From Oryzias latipes (taxonomy: Eukaryota > Chordata > Actinopteri > Beloniformes > Adrianichthyidae): DNA of 64,000 bases. The stretch is taken from contig NC_019876.2 in the NCBI RefSeq assembly GCF_002234675.1, forward strand, positions 28,657,196 through 28,721,195, in the 5' to 3' direction. A program made the position numbers and the translations under genes. Shown here one piece after another: positions 1 through 20,689 of this stretch. Each line of letters begins with the position of its first letter. The stretch's first letter is position 1. Under the pieces are notes generated by a model. It had not been told where the DNA came from, did no database searches, and saw only the letters and a list, made by a program, of their open reading frames with translations.

Positions 1-520
1 AAGTTACACATCAGTGATTCATGCATGAAAAGTCTGTTAGACAAACGTGGAACGCTCCTGGAAAGACACACATTAGTGGAGGAACCTCACAAAATTCACA
101 CACAATTGTGTAAGATTTATATAATAATTATACATAAACTACAGTAGGTAAAATACACATAAACTGTATAATTCTCAATCGACCAAAAATTCTGAACATT
201 TCTAAACTGAATTCACGTAAAGACCCGTCGGCTGAAACCCTCAGCGGACATCTGAGCACATCGACGAACGCAAGAAACACGTATGAATGACGTAGATCAC
301 GCATGGATCACGGAAGACCGACATTTCATACGTGGAAAATTTGCGTAGTGGCTGTGTGACTCGACTTTCAGGTTGGGGGTGAGAGGGGCTGTAAGCTAGT
401 GGGAGTGAGTGTAAACAGATGGACCATTGGGAAATGGGGGCGGGCTTACTTACCGACAGTCCCGCCCACAACTCAGAGGTGGATTTCTCATGAACTCCTG
501 CCGCTCCGCAGAAACGATGT
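1..520. repeat. Interspersed repeat family X, copy 1
   Basis: The first 60 bp recur inverted near 21285-21345. The segment GAATTCACGTAAAGACCCGT (209-228) recurs directly near 49317. The 370-500 part resembles 29840-29975. Four related stretches in 64 kb indicate a moderately young dispersed element. No protein is visible. The rest of the stretch to 1240 holds only a poly-C tract and A/T-rich sequence. Confidence 0.75.
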
Positions 521-646
521 TCAAGAAACCGACACAGCTTTATTCATTTAGGCTTAAATGTCGTAATTATGATCAAAGACCGCTGGGATGCTTTGAAAAT
601 TGATTAAAAGACGATCAGAGCGGGACTTCAGGTAAAAGGAAGACGC

Positions 647-668
647 CCCCCCCCCCCCCCCCCCCCCC
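647..668. repeat. Poly-C tract
   Basis: About 20 cytosines in a row. Similar G or C runs occur near 6580, 8179, 21911, 26006, 38867, 39121, 41599, 41631, 44309, 52441 and 52774. Confidence 0.9.
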
Positions 669-1246
669 TCCACAATGCGTTTCTCATTTGACAGTTATTG
701 AAATATCAGAACACTGATTATCACACAAACACACGAGGCAAAATCTAGATTTTTGTGTTGATTCTTAAAAAATATGAGCAAATAGCATAATTTAAATCCA
801 TTATACCAAAAATTAAAGACCTACGGATGCAGAAGTTATTTGTTAATATTCTGCAAATAGTTTTTATGGCAAATTTTTTAAAAAAGAAAAGAAAAAAATT
901 AAAAGAAATTTGAAAAACAGACTTTGAAGGAGAAACCATTACAGAAGCAAATTTAGAACAAAACCTAAAGAATGTTGGAAATGTTTATTTAGAAACTGAA
1001 ATGATACATTTAAAAAAAAAACACAATAAAATCCGATTTGACAAACTTATGGAGCAAAATAACTGTTTCCCTGGAGGTTTGCATCTACTTTAACGGTTTC
1101 ATGAACACATGTATTTACAGAGGAATGTAAAGGGAATCCTGATCCCCTTTGCTTTGGCAGTTTCTCTGGACTCTTTCTTTCCATTTGCCGAATGAATTTT
1201 TCTTCCTTTGAGGGATAAATTACAGAAATCTTCCTGCGTGTTTGCT

Positions 1247-1252
1247 TTTATT
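1247..1252 (-). promoter_or_regulatory. candidate poly(A) signal of fcer1g
   Basis: AATAAA on the minus strand (TTTATT on plus), about 195 nt past the fcer1g stop codon. It is the nearest good hexamer downstream of the stop. Confidence 0.5.
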
Positions 1253-1444
1253 TGTGGGTTTGTGCTTCAGAGCTCTAAATACGTTGTTTTTGCTTGTAAA
1301 TAAAGGCTTCTGGAGCATCAGATGTTTGTCAGAGGGAAGCTGCACGAGTGTGAAGTAAAATGGTCGCTAAAAGCAGAGTGGTTAATGAGGTTATTAAAGA
1401 CAGAACAAAACAAAAAAAAGTGGACTTCCTTCCTTCCTGCAGCG

Positions 1445-1588
1445 TCACTTCTTCATGCCGATGGTCTCATACGTGTCTGTGGCGTGAGGAGTCAGGCCCT
1501 GAACACAGACGGAGAGTTTCAGCGTTCGTCCCCACGCCGCATTACCGCTGCTGCGTGGACTTACCGTGTAGATGCCCTCCTCCACGTT
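1445..1588 (-). CDS. fcer1g: fcer1g exons 4-5: ITAM
   Basis: A 24-nt micro-exon (1565-1588, NVEEGIYT) and the terminal exon (1445-1498) together make the ITAM. The intron falls right after YT, the same place as I recall for mammalian FCER1G. The tail after the second ITAM tyrosine is short: YETIGMKK then stop. The micro-exon has a clean acceptor (CCCGTCAG) and donor (GTAAGT). Confidence 0.93.
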   Translation of the reverse strand, partial: NVEEGIYTVSPRSSGNAAWGRTLKLSVCVQGLTPHATDTYETIGMKK

Positions 1589-4500
1589 CTGACGGGACAA
1601 AGCGGGAAAAAAAAAACAACGTTAGACGGAACCCCAGAAGGACGAAAGAGCTCAAAATGACCGTGGAGTCAGAAACTGCTGAGACTGGCGTCTTTTTTCA
1701 TTTGCCCTCTGAGGTCACATCTAACCGCCAACATCGTTTCCCCCTGCAGACTCTGACTCCCACAGGTTTAACTGCACACTCTGGTAGATACCTGGCCGCC
1801 TTTAGCTCCTTTAGCCTCTCTGGCGCTCATAATCTGCACAAGGAAAACAAAACAGGAGAAGTTTATTACAGACGCAAGGTCACAAAAAACACTAAACAAA
1901 GACTTGAGGATACAGTCAGCCCATGAAATGAAGGGGTTGGGTTTATAAAATGCTTTAGTTTTTCAAATTTTCATGCAATCTTTTTGTTCAACCCATGGAA
2001 TAAAAGCTGAAAGTCTGCACTTCAATGGCATCTGAGTTATTTTAGTTAAAATTCACTGTGGTAATGTACAGAAACTAAATTAGAAAGAATGCGTCTCTGT
2101 CCAAATATTCATGGTCCTGACTGTAAAAATAAAACCTATAAGTATAAAAACAATCAAATAACCAAGTGTCATAAAGTGAAACTACTGCTGACTAAAAAAT
2201 GAAAAAGTTTTAAAAAAGGTGACCGTACCAAAACCTCCAAATAGGGGGGTGCTCTCTAAAAGTGCTGTACCTGGCGTTGGTGAGAGTTCAGAGGATTTTG
2301 TTATTTGAAATGTAGAAATAGAAATAGAAAAAAGTTCACTCTGAACCTCTTGATGCCGGATTTTATTTCCAGCTTTGAGAAGAAGAGAAAATATTTTTTT
2401 ATGTTTTTGCTTCCAAGTGGATGGAAAAAGGGTTTGATGCATATCTGCATCAATAGGTGTTTTTAACAAGCTTCAGACTAACATTAAAGTTTCTACACAG
2501 AATCTAGAGAAAATGAAACATTTACAACCAAATTATGGGATATAAAATATAAAAGACACAACATTTAACTGTCAAGTCTTCCAAAAGGATGTCTGATGAA
2601 TGAAATCATCTTTTTCATTCATTCTCTGTTTCTGCAGGATCAGTCAGCTGAACCTGCGTCACCATCCTTTGCCCTCGTCGTTAAATGCTGATGGAAATGC
2701 GCCGAACAGACCTTGATCCGGCAGTACAGCGCAGTCAGGATGATGCCGTACAAGAACAGGATGCCGTCCAGCACGTAGCAGATCTCCGGCTCGGAGAGCG
2801 CGTCTGAGGACACACAGGTGAGCGTTGAATGTAAAGACTTCCTGTAGCATTCCAAACAACTAACTACAGTTGTTGTGTTGGGATTTTTCCGAGCGTCATT
2901 TGTAGAAGTGATCATCTCAGCAGAAAAGAAAGGAGGTATTTCCCTCCCCATGTAACCAGGGCGACCCCATTCTGAGGGGGCAGACACCCCCAGAGCCATT
3001 CGGAGCAGAGAAATTGTACTCGGCTCCAGGCGTCTGTTTTCTTTAATGTCCTGTGTTTACAGAATTATCTTTTTGACTCTTTCAGGAGCTCGAAAAGCGG
3101 ATGCGGTCAGTTCAAACTTCACTCCTTCTTTCTTTGGCCTCCTGCTGAGGTTCCTCCTCTGCTTTTCCTCATCGTTCACACAGAAAGCTTCACATCAAAC
3201 TCAGAAGAACCACCCGTCCGCCCCTGAAGGTGTTGTTCTGTAGCTATTTTTTTTTAATGCTTTTTATTTAAGTGAGAGAACTAAGAAAATACACTGAAAA
3301 GATAAACCTGATAAACAAAGACCAAAAGACAACCAATACAAACGCAAGAAAGAAAGGGACAAAAACAAGTGTGTGAGAGCGAATGACGGCGAGAGAGAGA
3401 GGATTCTGTCCTATTACATACTGACAATCATGCATTATGATTATTATATATATATATCTAGGGATACATTAGTAAAGATTCATAAAGATGGGCTATAGAA
3501 ATATATATAACTATACAGTCATTATATTCTTGATACAGCTATAAAGGCCTTACAGTCTAATTGAAAACGAGTATTATTTCAATCCCGGTATAGATGTCTA
3601 ATTCTACGGATATTTAAAAAGTTCTGTAGCTCTTTCTACTCATCTCCTGATGTTCACATCTTGAATTTGACCTCCACCTGTTGACCGGTTGGATTTTATA
3701 GCGTGAAACCTTCTCTGGCGCGGGGCTTCACTGCAACTGTGTGCGAATGACGATGCGTTTAGTGTCCTCTACAAAACTGCCCTATAAGGAAATGCGGCTG
3801 AGATGGTGAGGCATCAACAGGCGTTGCATCAATGAAACAGTTCGGCTCTGAGAAACGGCGTCTGACTTCCTGAAAACGACGAGACTAAAGACAGAAATAC
3901 TCAGAAATGTCATTTCAGGCCTAATTCTTTCGAAATAAACGTCACAGAAACATATGAGCATGGGATCGGATCTTTGGCGGCCTTCAGCACCTCAACTTTG
4001 GAGCGTGTGGGCATTGTTAACTGAGAGAAACCCCGGAATCAAACCAGCAACCTTTCGAGCAGCAAATACTGAACTCCACAAATAAAATGAACAGAAACCT
4101 TTTCATTTATTCATCGAGAATCTGTTGTCATGATCGCTGACGTTCGTCTTCTTAAGCCGCTGTGTTCCTTTCGGGGTCGTGGGGTCACGAGGCCGCCAGA
4201 GCTCGACCTGGCTACTGTCGGGCGAAGGCGATGATCTTTTTAAAATAAGACACGCTATAAAATGCTATTCCAGTCAGCATTCAAATAGTAAACCCCTTAA
4301 AAAACTCCTTAAACTATGGAGTTTGAAGATCCCTTAAAGGCGTTTGCCGCTGCGATATCTGACAACCGACATCAAAAGGAAAATATGAAACCAAGTAACA
4401 TTACTTAGTACTTTTGCCCCTTTTGGGGGCTACCAGGGCAGGTTCCCAGTCTGTCGCCGAGGGGCATCTTAGAGCACCCAATCAACCCATGAAGCATGTT

Positions 4501-6433
4501 TTTGGATGGAAGCTGGAAAACCCACGCGTGTGAGTGGAGAACATACATGTTCTGTTCAGGCCCCCCCCAGCCGGGACTTGAACCATGGGCCTTCTTACTG
4601 TGCTAACCACTGCACCCCTGAAAGGACAATAAAGCAAACCAAAAAAAAGCCTTTTTTCCTTCTTTGTGGGACGCTGGTTGAAGAATTTAAAGTAAAAAAA
4701 AAGAAAAAAAGCAGAAAGGAAGAAGCTGTTACCAGCCAGAAGAGGTTGATGCTAAAGCAGATGTGAGATATTTCTATAAATAGCTGTTGCACAATGTGGC
4801 AGAAATATCTCCAGAATCTGAAGCTCCAGTTAGTTCACGGCAGAAAGCTGCATGAGGAAGCAGATACGTCTGATCGAAGACCCGCTTGTCCTCCTAAACG
4901 TCCGCTTGAACGGATTCCGTTCGATCCCAGAGCTTCCTCCACGACGGATCCTCAGGTCCGAAGGGGGATCGGCGATTCTTTGACTAGGGCAGCTCGCGCT
5001 CACGGGTCCGGACGCCAGACGGCCTCTTTGGGCGAGGCAGCGGCGGGAAAACCCCCAAAGGATGGGAACCGCAGGCCGAAGAACGGCCTCCGAGACATTC
5101 GGGGTCAAATCCAGAGTCTGATCACGCCAACAAGGAGTCACAGCGGGCTTCATGGAAGAGAAAAGCCCCCGATTTAACCCACGTGCTGTCTTGTGGGGTC
5201 CAGATGACCCCATCCCAACGTTAACGTGCCTCCTAGGCACGTTAACGTTGGGATGGGGTCATCTGGACCCCACAAGACAGTGCACTGAACCAATCTTCAC
5301 TGGTGTCCATGACATCCTCTCCACCTTTGTCATGTTACGAATAACACGTCAGTGTAAGGGTGGGGTCAGTTTGACCCCCACAAGATAGCACCAGGGATGA
5401 CGAGAGAGGATGAACTTTAGCAGGTTTCAGTAGTTTCTGTTCGACCAGTCAAAATAAATTAGTGGCCAACATTTATTGATTAGCCCCATCGTCTGTTTGG
5501 AGGCCGATTTCCGCTTCAGTCGTGTTTTTTTTTTTCTTTCCTCTCACCAACAAAAACAAGTTTTCTGTTTAAAGCATAAAAAGAAAATGACATCAGCTCT
5601 CCAGGAAACACGCCGGGCAGCTCACATCTTTTCAAATTCTTCCCTTTTTTTTTTTTTACATTTTCAGGTCAGAACTGTCAAGGCGAGTCGACCAGCAGTG
5701 ACTCTTTCTTTCCACGGCCTTTTCCTTCCCACTTTCTTCACTTTATTTAAGGAAACGAATCACTTCTCTAAAAATGTTGAATCACATGACGGTCTCACTT
5801 TAGCTGCTCTTTTACTGGACACTTTTGCCGTTTTCTTTGAGATTTCCTGATCACATTTGGAAAAATATTTCATTTTTGAAAAAAAAATGAAATATTTTTT
5901 GTAACATTTAACAAAAACCTTTAAATGTACACACATATATATACTATTTAGGAGTATAATGTACCTCAAAGTTCAAACTGTCTTTGTTATCTCACCCCTA
6001 ACCGTTGCCTTTTGGACCTTTTTTCCGCTTATAAAAGCTTTTTTTTTTCTTTCTTTAAGACTGAAATTGAAATGAAGCGTTGCTGTTCTGTAAAGAATAA
6101 AGTACAGGATGTTTCAAAGAGAAGTCTGTGGTGTCATTTCTATACGAACAGCTGAAGTGGCCACAGGATTCGCCATCGGGGTTAAGTTCTCTTTTCACAG
6201 GAACTGTGATGTGGCGGCCTGCTTTCTGCCGCCGGTCGTCCGCTCTGACGAGGTTCCGTTCGCCGGCGCTCGGCTGTAAGGGTGAAGGTTTGAATCTAGC
6301 GGACGCCAGATCCACCGGATGCCTTTGAAGTGGTTTTTAGGAAGGAAAAGAAAAAGAGAAGCTCACCAGCTCTCCCAAAGCTCATCCCCAGAAGAACGGC
6401 CCCCAGGAGCGGGTTCCTGCCCCACGCGGCCAT
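1445..6433 (-). CDS. fcer1g: Fc receptor common gamma chain (single-ITAM signalling adaptor), 5 exons
   Basis: Five coding exons join in phase: 6367-6433, 2712-2803, 1792-1833, 1565-1588 and 1445-1498 (279 nt, 92 aa). Exon 1 is a hydrophobic signal peptide (M1-A22). Exon 2 carries a short ectodomain and the transmembrane helix, with Cys31, expected to form the dimer disulfide, and intramembrane Asp35 in the string [12 protein letters not shown], the residue that pairs with a basic residue of the ligand-binding chain. Exons 4 and 5 build one ITAM: Tyr74-x-x-Leu77, seven residues, Tyr85-x-x-Ile88, the phosphorylation site for Src/Syk-family signalling. Five exons with a tiny fourth exon match mammalian FCER1G. 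CD247 is the nearest alternative because the TM segment is similar, but it has three ITAMs. All splice sites are GT-AG. The start is the only ATG giving a signal peptide in phase with exon 2. The protein should sit in the plasma membrane of myeloid, mast or NK-like cells. It lies head-to-tail behind ndufs2. Confidence 0.93.
2712..2803 (-). CDS. fcer1g: fcer1g exon 2: ectodomain stub and transmembrane helix
   Basis: This exon encodes residues 23-53 and ends in CRIK at the membrane-cytoplasm boundary. The acceptor is TGTCCTCAG and the donor is AAG|GTCTGT. The very short extracellular stretch with one Cys, and an acidic residue early in the helix, is the hallmark of the gamma/zeta family. Confidence 0.95.
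4400..4625 (+). repeat. Common teleost interspersed repeat fragment
   Basis: Contains the familiar fish-repeat phrases GAAAACCCACGCGTG, CCGGGACTTGAACCATGG and GTGCTAACCACTGCACC. The GACTTGAAC part resembles a tRNA T arm, suggesting SINE ancestry, but I cannot name the family with certainty. Confidence 0.6.
5186..5280. repeat. Perfect palindrome, 46-bp arms, 3-bp spacer
   Basis: The left arm 5186-5231 and right arm 5235-5280 are exact reverse complements around CCT. The outer part reads CTGTCTTGTGGGGTCCAGAT. A related shorter hairpin, TGGGGTCA-gttt-TGACCCCCA, follows at about 5363-5381, suggesting a decayed MITE family with these ends. Confidence 0.97.
5861..5898. repeat. A/T palindrome
   Basis: AAAAATATTTCATTTTT at 5861-5877 pairs exactly with AAAAATGAAATATTTTT at about 5883-5899 across a short A-rich loop. 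Confidence 0.85.
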
Positions 6434-6759
6434 GGCAGATGAGGCTCGGCTCGAGTATCGGGCTCCTGCAGTCGACGGCAAAGCTCGGCAGCTCGTCTGC
6501 GCTCTGAGGTGGGTGTTGCATACTTCACAGCTCAGAGGGGAAGTTGTGGTCTGAGCTTGAAGTCCAGATCTCACGATACCCCCCCCCCCCCCCTTCTAAA
6601 ACACAATCTGAGGGAAGACGCACCGCGGACGCCTTTTATCTTCTGACATCATTTAAAAACAAAAAAAGAGCTTTACTACGTTTTATGACACCATAAAGAA
6701 TGGAAACGCTTCAGGACGGCAGCAGTGAGGAGAGCTGAAGGCTTTGCAGAGATAAAACA

Positions 6760-6765
6760 TTTATT
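6760..6765 (-). promoter_or_regulatory. candidate poly(A) signal of ndufs2
   Basis: AATAAA on minus, about 100 nt past the ndufs2 stop and upstream of the fcer1g first exon, so a short 3' UTR can end before the next gene begins. Confidence 0.6.
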
Positions 6766-6862
6766 GGGTTTGTACACGACGAGCGCGGAAAGCCTCACAG
6801 AGAACAGGAAGCGCTGGTCTGGAGATGTGTGAAAACAGCGCTTCTTCATTAGCAGCACAACG

Positions 6863-16493
<9,631 letters not shown>

Positions 16494-16620
16494 CTTGGTT
16501 CTTAGACAACAACCGCTGTCACGCTTGTGACGTCATTCACATCGGTCTTGTGGAAGGTCTGGGAGGCACGCGGCTGCCCCCTTCCGGGACGTTTGTGAAT
16601 GAGCGGGAAAAGCAACAACA
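16494..16620 (-). promoter_or_regulatory. ndufs2 promoter region with CRE and Ets/GABP-type site
   Basis: The block directly upstream of the ndufs2 ATG is G/C-rich. A perfect palindromic CRE, TGACGTCA, lies at 16528-16535, about 35 bp before the ATG. An Ets/NRF-2-type site, CCCGGAAG read on minus, lies at 16581-16588. Such sites are usual at nuclear genes for respiratory subunits. The transcription start itself cannot be fixed from sequence. Confidence 0.55.
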
Positions 16621-18550
16621 ACAAAAAACGAAATTTGTCAATTCGTGGAAGCGCCTCGCAATGTTTTATTTAAAATACTGGTAAATTCTATTTGTGAGGC
16701 TATAGTTACTTGCTATATTTATACTTACGTTTACTTACTAAAAAAACATCAGATATTCTGCTTTTTGCTAAGGATCTTGAACACTGCTTTTCAAAAACAC
16801 TGAAGACATTTTTTTTCTGGCTTCTAATTAAATGTGGGCTTTTTGTTTGACCGATTTTGTAACCTATGTTTATTTTAACTTAATCTATTTTAATTATTGT
16901 TTTATCCTGTTTTTGACCAGTATTGTTTTCCTGAGACATATGGTACACATATAAACCTTGTTTATTTGTATGATCATCAAATTATTTCATTGTGGTTACA
17001 CAACGTTTTGATTCGATTTGACTTACAACAATATTTTTTGTCAGCTAATCTCAAATGGTCATCAAAAAGTCATTTTTGTTATCATTTAAAAATGTTGATG
17101 TAACTTATCATTTTTAAATGAAACAGGAAGTTTTTATAATAAATGTAAACATTTTTACATTAAAATCATTGAACAAAAAGTCATTTTTATGTCTTGAAAG
17201 CACAAGAATAAATGCATAGATTTAGGTAAAAGTTAAGACTGATTTAAAGAAACAAGTTTTTAAATCCAATGTTAAAATAAATATCCTAACAAAATTGTGA
17301 TCTTGTCTGAATCTGTGAGAACTTTTCTTTAATCCTAGTGTAGAATTTCCAACTCTACCTGACAGAAGCACTTCCCTCTCCATTCTCATTCCATCTTTAT
17401 CCCTAAACCTTAATGCATTTCTTGAAACATTCACCCACTTCATGTCTCTACTAGGCACGGACACGTATAAGATATCTAAGTCATGTCTATTTCAAGGTTT
17501 ACAGCCACATATATTTATTATGTATTTGATACATATCGATTCATAGAGGTCTATAGACTTTCCCACAGCTAATCGTGTCATTGTCCCATCATGCTTTGTG
17601 CTTTGTAAAGTCATTTGGGTAGTTTCTTCCGACTGGGCTCAGGATGACTGTCAGATAATTAATATACATCAATTGTAGATGTCTACTGAACACATCAGAC
17701 AATTCTATTTTGTTACTCTACTAGAAGTCTACCAATAGTGTTCTGCGTATGCATCTAATCTTTTGGTTTTGGTCAGGAATAAACTAACCCAAATGGCTCC
17801 TTCAGATAGCAACAGAAGCAGGGTGCAGTACACCGGTGACTTGTTTAGGGTCTAACTCGCCTTTGCCTGACAGTACCTAGTTTGGAACCAGCAACCCTGT
17901 GGCCCCAAAAGAGATTCAGTGTGTTCTGACAATGAATAGATTTAAATGGATGTAAATTTGCAGCGTTTATTTTATAACTGGTAAATGTTTTAAAAAGTTC
18001 TTTACTAGAAATCTAAAAATATCCCAAGTTTAGATGTCTACGGATAGATGTGTAGGAGACCTCTATATGCACCTTACATCTATTGTACTTTCTTAACAGC
18101 ATGCTGCTGACAACGTTTGCACCCTCCAAATGACTGTTTACATAAACTCCCATATATAAATCACTAAGTGACTTTGTTACACCTCACTTTTAACTTTATA
18201 CTGTAAAACTCTATAGTCATTGTTCTGTTTTATGTTGTAAATATCCTTGTGCTGCTGACCTCTTGGCCAAGTCACCCTTGAAAATAGATCCTGATCTCAA
18301 TAGGTTCACCTAGTTAAACACATGCAAAGAAATCCAGAACACTATTGTTGGACCTCTAATAGATCGAAAAAATAGAGTTGTCAGAGATGTCCAGTAGACA
18401 CCTACAGTACATGTATATTCGGTATCTAATAGACATCCAATGTCTAGTGGGCTTTAATTAACAGAATAAAAGTAGTTTTAATCTGAACCAGGACCTTAGA
18501 GTTGACATAACATCCATCACAACAAAGTGCATTTTATAAAAAACAGTGCT
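16621..18550. other. Intergenic stretch between ndufs2 and kirrel1 3' end
   Basis: A/T-rich with no gene I can support. The decamer AGATGTCTAC occurs at 17678 and 18032, and related forms occur near 18385. An AGAGGTCTATA/GACCTCTATA pair near 17545 and 18056 hints at an old inverted-repeat element. Confidence 0.6.
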
Positions 18551-20026
18551 TTTATTAATGTAATACTGTGGAAAAATAATTACATACCATTTTTAAAAAA
18601 TATTGAAGATAATGAAATAAAAAAATGAGAGTTTGATAACGTTTGTTGTACATCTTATGAACAGTTTGTCTCTGCTACGAACAGTACGATAAGATAAACA
18701 TTTTCTAAATTCAAAGACACAATAATACAGGGTACAGTCCTACCAGAGGTATAAAAGTACTGGAACAGGATCGTGAGAGAAATACACTGAAACGCACAAA
18801 CGTACTGCACACGTGCATCCCAGAGTCACGCAGCGTGACGCCTTCCCCTCCATTCATTCACACTTCTATACAAACACACTGTACAAATCCATGTGGACAC
18901 CCACACCCCCCCACCCAGCATCTCACTCTCCCTCTCACACACTCACACACTGTCCATCGTGTGGAAAAGTCTTCACCAAACCTCTGCGTACGCAATCTCC
19001 TCTGGCCGTTTCGAAAGACAGACGATGAGAAATGATTCTAACTGGAAATGTATGACATGTCCCCTCCCCCCAATAAGGCCTCTCCCATCTGTTTTCTCTG
19101 TCTGTAAGAACCAGGCTTTCAGTTTTGGACAAAAAGGCCTCCAAAGTGGACTCGAGCCCCTTCCCCAGCCTGGTGTGTAAAACAACACCCGCCAATAGGA
19201 AGGAGCTTGGTCTGAACAAGTGAGGTCTACGGTGAAGAACAACATGGCGACTTGGCACAAGCACTTCCCGGATTGAGGCTCCGCTGTTGGCACACTCCCC
19301 TTCTCCCGCTCAAACGTTTGGTCCGTACGTACGTTACACGTGTAATGTTACAAAATAGAATACAAAGCTCTAGTCTGTTGTGCAAATAAACAGAAGACAT
19401 AACAGGGATATAGATGTCCAAACATTAACGAATGCTGTGGATGTGAGGAAGCCTCTCCGCTCCACTCAGTCCAAAGGAGGCAACTGTACACATGGTTACT
19501 CATGATGTGCTTAATGATTCACTCAGTAAGACAACCAGCTAAAAGAAAACTAGAAAAAATGTTGGCCAGAAGGATTTGACCGGCTGAGGTTTATCTTCTA
19601 ATCAGCGTGTTCCATGTTCAGGTTCAGACTCTCTTGTCGGTGAACAAAAGGCTAAGGCCTCCACAGCTCTGGGATGTCTCATCTTCAGGCCTACCCCCCT
19701 CTTTCCCAGTCTTGATTGTGACTTGCGTTGTCTGCTCTTTCAGAGCGTAGACGTTCAAACACATGGGGAGTAAGGGAATTCCACCCAGGCTGGAATTTCC
19801 CTTCCCCGTCTCTCCAAAACTCCCCTGTTCCTCTGCTTTGCTTCTGAGTTTCTCAAGCGCTCCCTGTCTCATGGATTTTCCGTCTCTGTGCATGAATGTG
19901 TGTGGGATGGATTTTCTGTGTGTTCTGCTGCGTTTGTGTCCGGCGTGGACTTGTGATTTCGTGTGTTTTTAAGCTATTTATAAGACCCCCCCCTGCTCAG
20001 CGGAGACGGCGAGCTGCGTCTCTGTC
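18551..20026 (-). other. kirrel1 3' UTR (inferred)
   Basis: About 1.5 kb of sequence follows the stop and has no other gene. The first AATAAA on minus is at 18551-18556. I place the transcript end near there, but this is inference from the hexamer alone. Confidence 0.5.
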
Positions 20027-20689
20027 TCACACGTGAGTCTGCATTCTTTGCGTATGTCGACTGTGGGAGTATTCAGAGTGCTGCGAGGTGTAGGAGAAGC
20101 GAGTGGAGCTGCCGTATTTTCCAAGTCCGGTGTCCGATCCGCTGGGAGCTGGGCCCCCTGGGCTGACCCCAACTCCAGGGCTGCTGACCCCAGATCCCAC
20201 TCCATACATCTCATAGGAGGGGCCGGCCTCCAGAGGAGCCAGGCTGGACGGTGCAAAGCCCATGCGGTAGGTCTGGTAGTGCGACGGGTATCCATAGTCA
20301 TAAGCCAGTTGGGAGGTGGAGTCCAGGAGGCTGCAGTCCGCTGGGAAGTCGCTGGCTGTGGAAGCAGGATTGGCAGCTGGGGGCTGTTGTGTTTGCCCGC
20401 CGCGGGTGAAAGTGTTGAACTGGGCGTAGCTGATGTGCGACAGTCTGGACGATGGCCTGGGGTCATAGCAAGCCTGTGGGCGCCCCGGGGACGTGAGCGG
20501 ACCAGGGGCCCCGGGGGTTCCTCCACTGGCAGTGGCTCCAGAGCCACCAGTGCTGCTGCTGATTGACGCCGCGCCCCCTGGTGTCCCTCCAGGGGAGCGA
20601 TAGTCAGAGTAGTGCATGGTGGGGCGGGAGGCAGGGTGGATTTCGTCATGGGTGGAGGCCCGCACGTTGTAGTATCCATTGGTCGGGTC
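20027..20689 (-). CDS. kirrel1: kirrel1 last exon: cytoplasmic tail with Grb2 site and PDZ ligand
   Basis: Residues 600-819. The exon begins DPTNGYYNV with the two adjacent tyrosines used for Grb2 binding in Neph1 and ends QRMQTHV. Between them lie a Gly/Ser/Thr/Pro-rich stretch absent from my recollection of the human protein, a conserved [13 protein letters not shown] block, several Tyr motifs (LAYDYGY, YEMYG) and the conserved [10 protein letters not shown]. The low-complexity inserts explain the length excess over human. Confidence 0.95.
   Translation of the reverse strand, partial: DPTNGYYNVRASTHDEIHPASRPTMHYSDYRSPGGTPGGAASISSSTGGSGATASGGTPGAPGPLTSPGRPQACYDPRPSSRLSHISYAQFNTFTRGGQTQQPPAANPASTASDFPADCSLLDSTSQLAYDYGYPSHYQTYRMGFAPSSLAPLEAGPSYEMYGVGSGVSSPGVGVSPGGPAPSGSDTGLGKYGSSTRFSYTSQHSEYSHSRHTQRMQTHV

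Larger units (their letters stand above)
2804..6366 (-). other. fcer1g intron 1 (3.6 kb)
   Basis: Contains no other gene I can support. It holds a dispersed teleost repeat near 4400-4625, the perfect 46-bp palindrome at 5186-5280, a smaller A/T palindrome at 5861-5898, and purine- or pyrimidine-rich low-complexity stretches. Confidence 0.8.

Noticed and set aside
2712..2803. CD247 (TCR zeta) as the identity of the ITAM gene
   Set aside because: The transmembrane exon is similar, but only one ITAM exon follows, the exon layout is that of FCER1G, and the gene sits next to ndufs2.
19978..20679. 233-codon minus-strand frame as a separate gene
   Set aside because: It is the shifted frame of the G/C-rich kirrel1 last exon, which has the conserved protein in another frame.
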